Shown here: positions 8,649 to 17,017 of the stretch, one piece after another | How positions within the stretch are numbered: the stretch's first letter is position 1 | How the letters are laid out: each line of letters begins with the position of its first letter | Assembly: GCF_036002945.1 (NCBI RefSeq) | Contig: NZ_CP108529.1 | Location: 3,906,001-3,970,000, forward strand | DNA from: Streptomyces sp. NBC_01224 | GTDB taxonomy: Bacteria > Actinomycetota > Actinomycetes > Streptomycetales > Streptomycetaceae | DNA length: 64,000 bases | Direction: 5' to 3' | Position numbers and translations under genes: made by a program | Notes under the pieces: model-generated | Databases searched by the model: none | Told to the model about the DNA's origin: nothing | Seen by the model: only the letters and a program-made list of their open reading frames with translations

Positions 8649-9133
8649 GTGCATCGCGACGAGCACAGTGGAGGAATCAGCCGGGCGAGATTCCTGGCCG
8701 GGGCGGGGGCGATCGGGGCCGCGGCGGCCACCGGACCGTTCCCGGCCGGCGCTCCCGCCTCAGCGGCCACGACCGGCCGGCGGGGCGGGCGCGGGAACAG
8801 CAAGGGCCTGACACATCGAGGCGTCTGCTACACGATCGCGGTCGACGCCGTCACCCGTCACCTCGATCGAGCGAGCGCACCCAGGCCGCCTATCTCACCG
8901 AGCTCCTCGGCGTATTCGAGGAGATGGGCCTGTACGCCGCGATGGCCTTCGAGTTCGTCACCTCCGATGCCCCGCACTCACCCGTCCCGCGCTACGACCT
9001 GGACATGGCGAGCTACGCCGTGGTGAAGCCGATCAAGGACCGGTTCGACGACCCGGAGTCCGACTGGCACTGGGAACCGAAGCAGGCCTTTCACGCCCTG
9101 GCTCGGTGCTACGGACGCGCGGGTCGCCGCTGA
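8649..9133 (+). pseudogene. Remnant of a secreted TIM-barrel hydrolase-like gene (internally deleted)
   Basis: From GTG 8649, behind a GGGAGTCAGG-type binding site, a Tat-like signal and the start of a mature protein ('LTHRGVCYTI') can be read up to about 8860. The rest continues in another frame from about 8880: 'YLTELLGVFEEMG' and 'MAFEFVTSDAPHSP', ending 'WEPKQAFHALARCYG'. From memory, this head and tail belong to a Streptomyces family annotated as abortive-infection or glycoside-hydrolase-like proteins of roughly 400 residues. The middle, including most of the barrel, is missing. The last codons also form one edge of the tandem duplication that follows. Confidence 0.75.
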
Positions 9134-9229
9134 CGGGCGTCGTCCGGAGCAGCGCGACCGACTACAACGTGCCTCTGAGCATGTATGGGCCGAGATGTCA
9201 CATACGGAAGCCGATACCCCGCCGAAGAG

Positions 9230-9787
9230 TCACGCACGAGAAGAGGGAGAGCTCTTCACGGACCAGAAATCCGACCTGACATCAGGAACGGGGGTCTCCT
9301 TTCCGGCATAGTTCGGGCCAACCGTCTCCGCCTTCGGCGGAGACACCTTGGAAGCGTTCACACAAGGCGTCGCAACTTCAAAAAATGCTTGCCCGTTACT
9401 GCCGACAAGGACGCGCACATTGAATCCGTCGGGCGTCCTGTAGTACATGGCCGGCATATCCGAATTATTCACCGAGAGTTGCTTGTATCCCTGGCTCTCC
9501 CAGTAACGCTCGATCACCCCCAGGAAGCTCCCCCGACGTTCCTCCGAGATAATCGTCATGACCGCCCGGCGCCTTTGTACATCACATCCACCTTGGGTCG
9601 ACTGCCCATGCGTCCAATGCACCGGTGGCTTGATGGCGACGAATGTCCCGTCGAGGATCTCATCCGCTCGCACCGCCGCCTCCTGCATGTTCATCTTTAC
9701 CTCCCGCCCAGTCGGATCTCCTGAAACGCTGCATCCAGCCAGGAGCAGCGCCCCAGCCACCAGCACCACCGCCCTCAAAACCCTCAT
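9230..9787 (-). CDS. Lipoprotein, tandem paralogue copy 1 (unknown function)
   Basis: This 185-residue predicted lipoprotein has an N-terminal signal with lipobox 'LLAGC', so it should be anchored to the outer face of the membrane. The mature part contains 'NMQEAAVRADEILDGTF', 'GGCDVQ', 'MTIISEERRGSFLGVIERYW' and 'GYKQLSVNN', and has one further cysteine pair candidate. I do not recognise a named domain. The ATG at 9787 is preferred over an upstream TTG because it matches copy 2. It is a duplicate of 10026-10583. In this copy the upstream hydrolase is reduced to a 34-codon tail, so the gene may have lost its promoter. Confidence 0.8.
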   Translation of the reverse strand: MRVLRAVVLVAGALLLAGCSVSGDPTGREVKMNMQEAAVRADEILDGTFVAIKPPVHWTHGQSTQGGCDVQRRRAVMTIISEERRGSFLGVIERYWESQGYKQLSVNNSDMPAMYYRTPDGFNVRVLVGSNGQAFFEVATPCVNASKVSPPKAETVGPNYAGKETPVPDVRSDFWSVKSSPSSRA

Positions 9788-9886
9788 CAAGGCGTCTCCA
9801 AGGTGATCTTTTCAGACTCCCCAACCACAATCTTGGCAATATTGCCGACCGAGGCCTGATCTTTCCCCGGGTTGAAATAATTCGAA
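9784..9886 (-). pseudogene. Orphan 3' tail of the alpha/beta hydrolase gene
   Basis: Read on the minus strand, this encodes the last ~34 residues of the hydrolase at 10580-12520 ('NPGKDQAS', then 'KITLETP' and a stop). It was left by the tandem duplication. It lacks any start. Confidence 0.85.
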
Positions 9887-10025
9887 CCACACACTGGCCC
9901 GGCACTACACACAAGCAAGCTGCCGCTGACAGGCGTCGCCCGGAGCGGCGCGACCGACTACAACGCGCCTCTGAGCATGCATGGGCTGGGATGTCACATA
10001 CGGAAGCCGATACCCCGCCGAAGAG

Positions 10026-10583
10026 TCACGTACGAGAAGAGGGAGAGCTCTTCACGGACCAGAAATCCGACCTGACGTCAGGGAAAGGGATCTCCTTTCC
10101 GGCATAGTTCGGGCCAACCGTCTCCGCCTTCGGCGGCGACACCTTGGAAGCATTCACACAAGGCGTCGCAACTTCAAAAAAGGCTTGCCCGTTACTACCG
10201 ACAAGAACGCGCACATTGAATCCGTCGGGCGTCCTGTAGTATATGGCCGGACTCTTCGAGTTGTTCACTGCGAGCTGCTTGTATCCCTGACTCTCCCAGT
10301 AGCGCTCGATCACCCCCAGGAAGCTCCCCCGACGTTCCTCCGAGATAATCGTCATGACCGCTCGACTCCTTTGTACGTCACATCCCCCTTCAACCGACTC
10401 ATCGTGCGTCCAATGCACCGGCGGCTTGATGGCGGCGAATGTCCCGTCGAGGATTTCGTCCGCCCGAACCGCCGCCTCCTGCATGTTCATCTTTACCTCC
10501 CGCCCAGTCGAGTCGCCTGATGCGCCGCATCCGGTCAGGAGCAGCGCTCCAACCACCAGCACCACGGCTCCCAAAATCCTCAT
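10026..10583 (-). CDS. Lipoprotein, tandem paralogue copy 2 (unknown function)
   Basis: This 185-residue lipoprotein has lipobox 'LLTGC' and a mature part nearly identical to copy 1, differing mainly around residues 50-75 and 105-112. It overlaps the hydrolase stop by four bases (ATGA), so it is translationally coupled to it and is the third gene of a small operon (12970 down to 10026). A membrane-anchored outer-surface protein coupled to a hydrolase could be an accessory, chaperone or immunity partner; none of these is proven. Confidence 0.82.
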   Translation of the reverse strand: MRILGAVVLVVGALLLTGCGASGDSTGREVKMNMQEAAVRADEILDGTFAAIKPPVHWTHDESVEGGCDVQRSRAVMTIISEERRGSFLGVIERYWESQGYKQLAVNNSKSPAIYYRTPDGFNVRVLVGSNGQAFFEVATPCVNASKVSPPKAETVGPNYAGKEIPFPDVRSDFWSVKSSPSSRT

Positions 10584-12520
10584 CGAGGCGTCTCCAAGGT
10601 GATCCTGTCGGAATTACCAACCACAATATTGGCAATATTGTCAGCCGATGCCTGGTCTTTCACCGGGTTGAAGTAATTCGAATGCGCCGACATCTCTCCG
10701 CGGTCTTCCACGATGGTTGCCCCGTCGTCCACCATGAACCGTGTGGCTCCGAAATCCTTACTTGCCGGGTCGGTACCGAACCAACGCTCACTTGGGTCGG
10801 TCTGTGCGTCTTGGGCCATGTAGCCGCCGATGCCTCCAACGATGGCCCCGGCACCGCCACCGATAACCGCTCCCGGCGGGCCGGCCATGCCGGCTCCCAG
10901 AACAAATCCGGCCGACCCTCCGCCGACCGCGCCGGAGGCCATGCCAGATGCTTCATCATGGTTCGGGAGTTTGGTGACGATGTCGTTGTCGGCTGCGCCC
11001 ACGAACACGTGGCCCTTACCGACGTTGAGGTCCTGGGCGTTGCCCGCGCCGGTGCCGGGACTTCCGACCAGGATGATGTCATCGGCGCCGGGGATGCCGC
11101 CGTTCTCCTGAGCTGCGAGCCCGACCGTGAGGGAGCCGTAGGAGTGTCCAATGGCGGTGACGTGCGGGTCGCCGCCCTCGTGCGTTGCGGAGATCCCCTC
11201 CATGAACGCGTTGTAGTCAGGGGCTCCCGCCTTGGCCTCGTTCGTGAACATCACGCTTTTACCGCTGGCCAGATCACTCGGTGTCGTCTGCGGCGCGTCG
11301 TATCCGAGCCACACGATCGACGAGGTTCTGCTGGACGGGTCGGCGCTTTGCGCACCGCGGGCTGTCTGCAGCGCTCGGTTGACCGTTCCGTCGGCGAACT
11401 CCGCATCCAACTTGGTTCCGAGTCCCGGGACATATGCCGAGACGTTGTCGGCGGTGTCGGGGTTGCCATACGCGATGATCGCGCGGCCGTTTCCCTCGTC
11501 GCCGATGCCCAGCAGGTACATCGGCAACTTGCCGCCTTTCTCCAGCCTCTCCTGGATCTTCTTCAGACCACCCAGCATGTCTCGGGAAGCGTCATCGTGC
11601 TTCACGTCGAGTTGCCCGATGAGCAGCTGAAGATTTTCGCGGTTTGCCTCATCGCGTGCCGGCGCCGGAATCCCGTCCAAGTTCCCGATCAGCTCCGGAA
11701 ACGCGGAGATGTACTCTTCACGCTGCTCCTTGCCGAGGTGGTCCCACCACTCCTTGCGTTCCGCGGGCGACTTGTCGAGCGGAAGGCGCTTCTCCAAGTA
11801 GTTGTGGGCGGCTTGGCTCACCGCATCGGCGTCCGAGGCCACGTCCGCCCACGTCTTGGTGTCGACCGTGAGGCCCGGGGCTGCCTTGAGCTTGTTGAGT
11901 GCCGAGCTGTACCGCTCATCGATCTCGCGTGCTTCCCGCAAGGCATGGGCGAGGCGGTCGGCGACGTCCTGGGCCTTGGCACGGTGCGGATTGGGACTCT
12001 TCAGCACGGGGCCACCCGGGCCCAGAGCGGGGTCCAACATGCCGTTGGCATCGCGGTACAGCCCCGGGTTCCCGGCGCCGATGAGGCCGTTGTTGCCCAT
12101 GACGGAGCCGCCGGGGATCGTGTCGCCCGTCATCTCGTTCTTACCACCGGCCGGGTAGTCGATGCTGCCGTTGTCGTTGACGGCGTATCCGAGAGAAGCG
12201 GCGTCGCCGAGGGCATCGCGCAGCCGACGCTGTGGGGTGCCGAGTTCACTGGCGAGCCCGTCGAGGGCGCCTCGGACGAGGCCGGTCTCGGTGCGGACGT
12301 AGTGGTAGTTCTCGCTCAGTCGCTTCAACCGCTTGACGGCTGCTCGGGCGGACTCGCTGTCCTGGGTCTTGGTGAGCTTGCCGCTCATGTCGCCGTCGAC
12401 GCGTTCGCGAGCAGCATCGGCGAACGCGGAAGCGGCGCGCCAGCCGTCGGCGGCATCGGTCAGTTCTGACAGTTCGAGGTCGCGGAGCCGCTGCCATGTC
12501 AGCCCGGATGCTGTGGCCAT
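10580..12520 (-). CDS. Alpha/beta hydrolase with helical N-terminus and glycine-zipper insert (DUF1023-like)
   Basis: This is a 646-residue protein. The first ~200 residues are helical and lack a signal peptide, resembling WXG100/LXG-style N-termini. The C-terminal half is an alpha/beta hydrolase like actinobacterial DUF1023 proteins: nucleophile Ser460 in 'IGHSYGS', a likely Asp near 509-511 in 'GAADNDIV', and a likely His near 613 in 'MSAHSNYF'. Between Asp and His lies an unusual Gly/Ala stretch, about residues 524-566 ('GAVGGGSAGF', 'GAVIGGGAGAIVGG'), resembling a membrane-inserting glycine zipper. It is preceded three bases upstream by a small helical protein gene and overlaps the lipoprotein gene. 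Substrate unknown. Confidence 0.8.
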   Translation of the reverse strand: MATASGLTWQRLRDLELSELTDAADGWRAASAFADAARERVDGDMSGKLTKTQDSESARAAVKRLKRLSENYHYVRTETGLVRGALDGLASELGTPQRRLRDALGDAASLGYAVNDNGSIDYPAGGKNEMTGDTIPGGSVMGNNGLIGAGNPGLYRDANGMLDPALGPGGPVLKSPNPHRAKAQDVADRLAHALREAREIDERYSSALNKLKAAPGLTVDTKTWADVASDADAVSQAAHNYLEKRLPLDKSPAERKEWWDHLGKEQREEYISAFPELIGNLDGIPAPARDEANRENLQLLIGQLDVKHDDASRDMLGGLKKIQERLEKGGKLPMYLLGIGDEGNGRAIIAYGNPDTADNVSAYVPGLGTKLDAEFADGTVNRALQTARGAQSADPSSRTSSIVWLGYDAPQTTPSDLASGKSVMFTNEAKAGAPDYNAFMEGISATHEGGDPHVTAIGHSYGSLTVGLAAQENGGIPGADDIILVGSPGTGAGNAQDLNVGKGHVFVGAADNDIVTKLPNHDEASGMASGAVGGGSAGFVLGAGMAGPPGAVIGGGAGAIVGGIGGYMAQDAQTDPSERWFGTDPASKDFGATRFMVDDGATIVEDRGEMSAHSNYFNPVKDQASADNIANIVVGNSDRITLETPR

Positions 12521-12523
12521 GGT

Positions 12524-12970
12524 CTACTCGCCCCTCCTCGTGCCCGGCACCGCGACCGCCTTCGCCCTGGCCCCCACCTCGGCATCCACTTCGGCGAGCT
12601 CCACGGCCACCTGCCGCAGCTTCGGCTCCAGAGAACTGCACTCCTCACGGACACGACCGAGGCGTTCGTCCCAGGAGGTGAGCACAGACTTGAGTGCTCC
12701 CAGGCTGGACAGCCCGGCCAGACCGCCGACAGTGCCGTCGTGAGCTCTGCGCAGGTCAACCTTTGCGCTGATCGTGCTGGTCTGGAGACCATCCGCCGTG
12801 CCGGCCGCCTGCGTCCACGGGCCGCCCTTGTGCTTGAGCGTGCCGGTACCGCCCCCGCTGCCGGACGGCTCGGCGTAACCACCTTCCCCCCGAACGCTGT
12901 TGATCTGCGTATGGGTGGTGTGCCGCTCGACGGCCTGCGCCTTGAGCTGTTCCCACTCGTCCCACGCCAT
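12524..12970 (-). CDS. Small helical protein, partner of the hydrolase
   Basis: This 148-residue protein has no signal peptide and no recognised enzyme motif. It opens 'MAWDEWEQLKAQAVERH', has a Gly/Ser-rich middle and ends in a long helix (about residues 95-140), a shape reminiscent of WXG100-type secretion partners, though no WXG motif in a hairpin turn is evident. I chose ATG 12970 because similar actinobacterial proteins start with MAWDEW-like sequence; the frame is open for 32 codons upstream. It lies three bases before the hydrolase gene, so the two are probably co-expressed. Confidence 0.7.
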   Translation of the reverse strand: MAWDEWEQLKAQAVERHTTHTQINSVRGEGGYAEPSGSGGGTGTLKHKGGPWTQAAGTADGLQTSTISAKVDLRRAHDGTVGGLAGLSSLGALKSVLTSWDERLGRVREECSSLEPKLRQVAVELAEVDAEVGARAKAVAVPGTRRGE

Positions 12971-13388
12971 GCGCGTGCCCTCCCCCGTGACCCGGGCGAC
13001 GCCCGGGTAAGCGCCCCAGTTGCGTCTGTTGTGCTCGCTGAGATTGCCGACACAGACGTTACGCACGGGGTGCGCTGCGTCGTGTCCGCACGATCACTCA
13101 AACCGGCCCTGAGTATCCGTACCTACGCGCACCGTCATCGAGCCCGGCTCGCCGGCCGCTCGGGCACGTGGCTCGAAGCCGTCACCGTGCGCCATGCGCG
13201 TCGGTGCCGTGCAGGCCGGCAGGTCCTTGCGGCACCCGCGGGATGAACGCGGCTTTGTTGTAAGGAAGTTGACCGGATGCCAGTGGTGCGGTTTGCGGAT
13301 GGGCGCTGCGTCGGCGCCGAATCACCACGGCGACCGCCGACGCCCACGGAGCAACAACTGCTCCTCCATGGGCATACGTACATCAAAA
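12971..13388. other. Intergenic region upstream of the hydrolase operon
   Basis: About 420 bp contain no supported gene; the open frames here lack ribosome binding sites and look like shadows. It should hold the minus-strand promoter of the hydrolase operon. One notable sequence is GAGTATCCGTACCTAC at 13111-13126, which recurs with two changes at 45461-45476. Confidence 0.5.
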
Positions 13389-13437
13389 GGACCGGCCACG
13401 GCCGCACTCACCGACTGAGCGCGGCCGTGGCCGGTCC
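13389..13437. terminator. Terminator after the MenJ-like reductase gene
   Basis: A perfect 17-bp inverted repeat (13389-13405 and 13421-13437) with a 15-base loop lies just beyond the 3' end of the minus-strand reductase gene. Confidence 0.85.
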
Positions 13438-13446
13438 GGGGGCGGT

Positions 13447-14733
13447 TCAGGCCTTCGGGGCCACCTTCGAGAGGCCGTTGATGATGCGGTCCATCGCGTC
13501 GCCGCCCGTGGGGTCGGTGAGGTTGGCGAGCATCTTCAGGGTGAACTTCATCAGCAGGGGGTGCGTCAGGCCGCGCTGGGTGGCGACCTTCATGACCTTC
13601 GGGTTGCCGATCAGCTTCACGAAGGCGCGGCCCATCGTGTAGTAGCCGCCGTAGGTCTCCTTGAGCACCTTCGGGTAGTTGTTCAGCGCCAGTTCACGCT
13701 GGGCCGGGGTCGCGCGGGCGTGGGCCTGGACGATGACGTCCGCGGCGATCTGGCCCGACTCCATGGCGTACGCGATGCCTTCGCCGTTGAACGGGTTGAC
13801 CATGCCGCCCGCGTCACCGACCAGCAGCAGGCCCTTGGTGTAGTGCGGCTGGCGGTTGAAGGCCATCGGGAGGGCGGCACCGCGGATCGGCGTCGTCATG
13901 TTCTCCGGGGTGTAGCCCCAGTCCTCCGGCATCGACGCGCACCACGCCTTGAGGACCTCGCGCCAGTCCAGCTCCTTGAATGCGGAGGAGGAGTTGAGGA
14001 TGCCGAGGCCGACGTTGGACGTGCCGTCGCCCATACCGAAGATCCAGCCGTAGCCGGGCAGCAGCCGGTCCTGGGGGCCTCGGCGGTCCCACAGCTCCAG
14101 CCAGGACTCCAGGTAGTCGTCGTCGTGGCGGGGCGAGGTGAAGTACGTACGCACGGCCACGCCCATCGGGCGGTCCTCGCGGCGGTGCAGGCCCATGGCG
14201 AGCGACAGCCGGGTGGAGTTGCCGTCGGCGGCGACGACGAGCGGGGCGTGGAAGGTGACCGGGGTCTTCTCCTCGCCGAGCTTCGCGTTGACGCCGGTGA
14301 TGCGGCCGGTACGGTCGTCGACGATCGGGGCGCCGACATTGCAGCGCTCGTACAGCCGCGCGCCGGCCTTCTGCGCCTGGCGGGCCAGTTGCTCGTCGAA
14401 GTCGTCGCGCTTGCGGACCAGTCCGTAGTCCGGGTACGAGGCGAGATCGGGCCAGTCCAGCTGGAGGCGGACGCCGCCGCCGATGATGCGCAGGCCCTTG
14501 TTGCGCAGCCAGCCGGCCTCTTCGGAGATGTCGATGCCCATGGAGACGAGCTGCTTGGTGGCGCGCGGGGTGAGTCCGTCGCCACAGACCTTCTCCCGGG
14601 GGAAGGCCGTCTTCTCCAGGAGCAGAACGTCCAGTCCGGCCTTGGCGAGGTAGTAGGCGGTCGTGGAGCCGGCCGGGCCTGCCCCGACGACGATCACATC
14701 CGCGCTGTGTTCGGAGAGGGGCTGCTCGGTCAC
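13447..14733 (-). CDS. Geranylgeranyl reductase-family flavoprotein, probable menaquinone beta-reductase (MenJ-like)
   Basis: This 428-residue FAD-dependent oxidoreductase probably saturates isoprene units of menaquinone side chains, as MenJ does in mycobacteria. The N-terminal dinucleotide fold is 'VIVVGAGPAGSTTAYYLAK' (residues 13-31). The reductase signature 'FPREKVCGDGLTPRA' follows, and the FAD-binding 'LLLVGDAGGMVNPFNGEG' lies near residue 300. The context supports this role: menG, mqnC and mqnA are in the same window and nuo genes are close by. A phytoene-type or archaeal-lipid reductase is less likely here. It is a single gene with its own terminator. Confidence 0.85.
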   Translation of the reverse strand: MTEQPLSEHSADVIVVGAGPAGSTTAYYLAKAGLDVLLLEKTAFPREKVCGDGLTPRATKQLVSMGIDISEEAGWLRNKGLRIIGGGVRLQLDWPDLASYPDYGLVRKRDDFDEQLARQAQKAGARLYERCNVGAPIVDDRTGRITGVNAKLGEEKTPVTFHAPLVVAADGNSTRLSLAMGLHRREDRPMGVAVRTYFTSPRHDDDYLESWLELWDRRGPQDRLLPGYGWIFGMGDGTSNVGLGILNSSSAFKELDWREVLKAWCASMPEDWGYTPENMTTPIRGAALPMAFNRQPHYTKGLLLVGDAGGMVNPFNGEGIAYAMESGQIAADVIVQAHARATPAQRELALNNYPKVLKETYGGYYTMGRAFVKLIGNPKVMKVATQRGLTHPLLMKFTLKMLANLTDPTGGDAMDRIINGLSKVAPKA

Positions 14734-14830
14734 GGTCGGATCTCCCGAAGACTCGAAATCGCGTGCCGCGCGGCACCTGTCCCGTGCAGTCTATGGGGGC
14801 CTGCTGATCGATCTTCCGAAGGGCTCCCCG

Positions 14831-15355
14831 ATGTCGACCGTGCCTTCCGCCGCTCCCTCCGTACAGTTGCGCGTCCCCACCGACGAGGACGCGCTGTCCT
14901 GGCACCGCGCGTTCGACGACCCCGAGGTGATGGAGTTCTTCGGCGGGACGTCGGAGGAGATTTCGATGTACGAGGAGTGGACCGCCCGCCAGCGCCGACT
15001 CGACGCCGAGCTGGGCTACTGCCTGTGGACGGTGCTCGGCGAGGACGGCGACGTGGCCGGTTTCACCGGCGCCCAGCCCTGGCCGCAGACCGAGTACGGC
15101 CCGGTGGGCGAGATCGAGATCGGCTGGCGGCTGGCCCGCTCGGCCTGGGGCAGGGGTTACGCCACCGCCGCCGCGCGCCTCACCCTGGAACGGCTGCGCG
15201 CCGCCGGGGTGGAGGGGGTGGTGGCGACGATCGACCCGCGCAACGAGCGGTCGATCGCCGTGGCCCGGCGGCTGGGGATGGAGCGGGCGGAGAGTTTCAC
15301 GACTCCGCGGCAGGGCCAGGAAGTGGTCTGCTTCCGGCTGGGGCTGACTCCGTGA
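14831..15355 (+). CDS. GNAT family N-acetyltransferase (RimJ/RimL type)
   Basis: This 174-residue protein has the acetyl-CoA binding motif A pattern 'SAWGRGYATAAARL' followed by 'VATIDPRNERSIAVARRLG', characteristic of RimJ/RimL-type GNAT enzymes that acetylate protein N-termini or small molecules. The substrate cannot be read. I placed the start at ATG 14831; upstream in-frame codons overlap the divergent MenJ-like gene and its promoter. It converges on menG. Confidence 0.87.
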   Translation: MSTVPSAAPSVQLRVPTDEDALSWHRAFDDPEVMEFFGGTSEEISMYEEWTARQRRLDAELGYCLWTVLGEDGDVAGFTGAQPWPQTEYGPVGEIEIGWRLARSAWGRGYATAAARLTLERLRAAGVEGVVATIDPRNERSIAVARRLGMERAESFTTPRQGQEVVCFRLGLTP

Positions 15356-15450
15356 CGGCGGGGGCCGGTCGATGTCGTTGAGGGACCGGACGGACGGGGC
15401 GATGCCGAAACCGCCCGGTTCCCGTCAACGGGAGTCACCGGAGCGTTGCT

Positions 15451-16143
15451 TCAGGGGCGTACGCCCCGGTGCAGCGCCACCACACCACCGGTGAGATTGC
15501 GCCAGGCGACCTTCGACCAGCCGGCCCGCTGGAGCTTGGCCGCGAGCCCGGCCTGGTCGGGCCAGGCGCGGATGGACTCGGCGAGATAGACGTACGCGTC
15601 GGGGTTGGACGACACCGCGCGCGCGACCGGCGGCAGCGCCCGCATCAGGTACTCGGTGTACACCGTGCGGAACGGCGCCCAGGTCGGCTGCGAGAACTCG
15701 CAGATCACCACCCGGCCGCCCGGCTTCGTCACCCGGTACAGCTCGCGCAGCGCCGCATCCGTGTCCTGGACGTTGCGCAGCCCGAAGGAGATCGTCACCG
15801 CGTCGAAGGTCTCGTCGCGGAACGGCAGCCTGGTGGCGTCGCCCGCGGTGAAGGGGAGCCAGGAGTTGCGCTTCTTGCCCTCCTGCAGCATGCCGAGGGA
15901 GAAGTCGCAGGGCACGACGTACGCGCCCGTCGCGGCGAAGGGCAGCGAGGACGTCGCCGTGCCCGCGGCCAGGTCGAGGACCTTCTCCGCGGGTCGGGCG
16001 TGCACCGCCTTCGCGACCTCCTTGCGCCACAGCCGGGCCTGGCCGAGCGACAGCACATCGTTGGTGAGGTCGTAGTTCGCCGCCACGTCGTCGAACATCG
16101 TGGCGACTTCGTGCGGCTGCTTGTCCAAGGAGGCTCGGGTCAC
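15451..16143 (-). CDS. menG: Demethylmenaquinone methyltransferase
   Basis: MenG/UbiE (230 residues) adds the last methyl group to demethylmenaquinone using S-adenosylmethionine. Clear signatures are 'MFDDVAANYDLTNDVLS' near the start, the SAM-binding 'VLDLAAGTATSS', and 'GLRNVQDTDAALRELYRV' with 'PGGRVVICEFS' after it. I chose GTG 16143 ('VTRASLDKQPHEVA'), which matches family length; 24 upstream in-frame codons are dismissed. It fits the window's menaquinone theme. Confidence 0.95.
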   Translation of the reverse strand: MTRASLDKQPHEVATMFDDVAANYDLTNDVLSLGQARLWRKEVAKAVHARPAEKVLDLAAGTATSSLPFAATGAYVVPCDFSLGMLQEGKKRNSWLPFTAGDATRLPFRDETFDAVTISFGLRNVQDTDAALRELYRVTKPGGRVVICEFSQPTWAPFRTVYTEYLMRALPPVARAVSSNPDAYVYLAESIRAWPDQAGLAAKLQRAGWSKVAWRNLTGGVVALHRGVRP

Positions 16144-16277
16144 CCACCCATTCAAGCAGCCCGGTCTGCGGTGCTCCGCGCCGGTCGCGAGTCGGCCCCG
16201 GGTGGACTGAACCAATTGGGTCCATCGGCAGTCAGTACAGAGGGGAGCACCGAGTCACCAGGAGCCAGGGGGCCCAG

Positions 16278-16988
16278 ATGTCCGCACAAGGTGCGCGCCG
16301 CCGCAGCCGGCTGATCGTCGCCACCGTCGTCCCGGCGGCGCTGATCTGCGCCGCCGCAGTGGTGGGGCCGCGGTGGAGCGCCGGTGGCGACGGGAAGGCG
16401 GCCGCGCCGACCGCGTCCGGGAGCGCGTCGCACATCGGGAGGTTCACCGTCGCTCGCGCGGGCGCCTCGGACACCTCGGACACTCGCAAGGGCAACGCCT
16501 ACCGGGTCGAGGTGGAGGACGGTTCGGGCGTCGACCCCGACCGTGCCGCCGCCGAGATCGCCCGCATCCTGGCCGCGCCACGGGGCTGGTCGCACCACGG
16601 CGAGCACACCTTCCGCCAGGTGACCGGCGGTCCGGCGGGACTGGTCATCCGTATCGCCACCCCCAAGACCACCGACGCCATCTGCGGGCGGAGCGGCCTC
16701 GACACCCACGGCGAGGTCAACTGCCGGGTCGGCGCCGACGTCATGGTCAACCTCAAGCGCTGGCAGCAGGGATCACCCGAATTCCACGGCCCGCTCGCCG
16801 ACTACCGGGCGCTCATCATCAACCACGAGGTCGGACACTGGCTGGGCCACGGCCACAAGACCTGCCCGGGCAAGGGCCGCCCCGCCCCCGCGATGATGCA
16901 GCAGATCTACGGGCTGAAGGGGTGCGTCTCGAACCCCTGGCCGTACGACGCCAAGGGGCATTACCTGGGCGGCCCGTCGGTACCGTGA
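16278..16988 (+). CDS. DUF3152 membrane-anchored putative zinc metalloprotease
   Basis: This 236-residue protein has an N-terminal membrane anchor (about residues 12-30) and an extracytoplasmic domain of the actinobacterial DUF3152 family. Near its end is a full metzincin-type zinc motif HExxHxxGxxH: His183, Glu184, His187, Gly190 and His193 in 'NHEVGHWLGHGH'. Three or more cysteines ('ICGRSG', 'EVNCRVG', 'KTCPG') may form disulfides. Protease activity is inferred from the motif; the family has no firmly known substrate. It lies divergent to menG. Confidence 0.88.
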   Translation: MSAQGARRRSRLIVATVVPAALICAAAVVGPRWSAGGDGKAAAPTASGSASHIGRFTVARAGASDTSDTRKGNAYRVEVEDGSGVDPDRAAAEIARILAAPRGWSHHGEHTFRQVTGGPAGLVIRIATPKTTDAICGRSGLDTHGEVNCRVGADVMVNLKRWQQGSPEFHGPLADYRALIINHEVGHWLGHGHKTCPGKGRPAPAMMQQIYGLKGCVSNPWPYDAKGHYLGGPSVP

Positions 16989-17017
16989 CGGGCCCGCCCC
17001 TGAACGCCGGACAGACC

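Larger units (their letters stand above)
9091..10682. repeat. 796-bp tandem duplication (two units, 9091-9886 and 9887-10682)
   Basis: The two units align with a constant offset of 796 bases. Each holds the 3' end of the TIM-barrel gene (plus strand), a whole lipoprotein gene (minus strand) and the 3' end of the hydrolase gene (minus strand). The lipoprotein parts are roughly 85-90% identical by eye; the TIM-barrel-end portion is only about 70% identical. The breakpoints lie inside the 3' ends of both flanking genes, so the duplication created orphan gene tails at 9784-9886 (hydrolase) and 9887-9930 (TIM-barrel). Confidence 0.9.

Noticed and set aside
13561..15381. 606-codon plus-strand open frame opposite the MenJ-like gene
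   Set aside because: It is the G/C-driven shadow of a clear flavoprotein gene, has low-complexity Val/Gly/Arg composition and no ribosome binding site.
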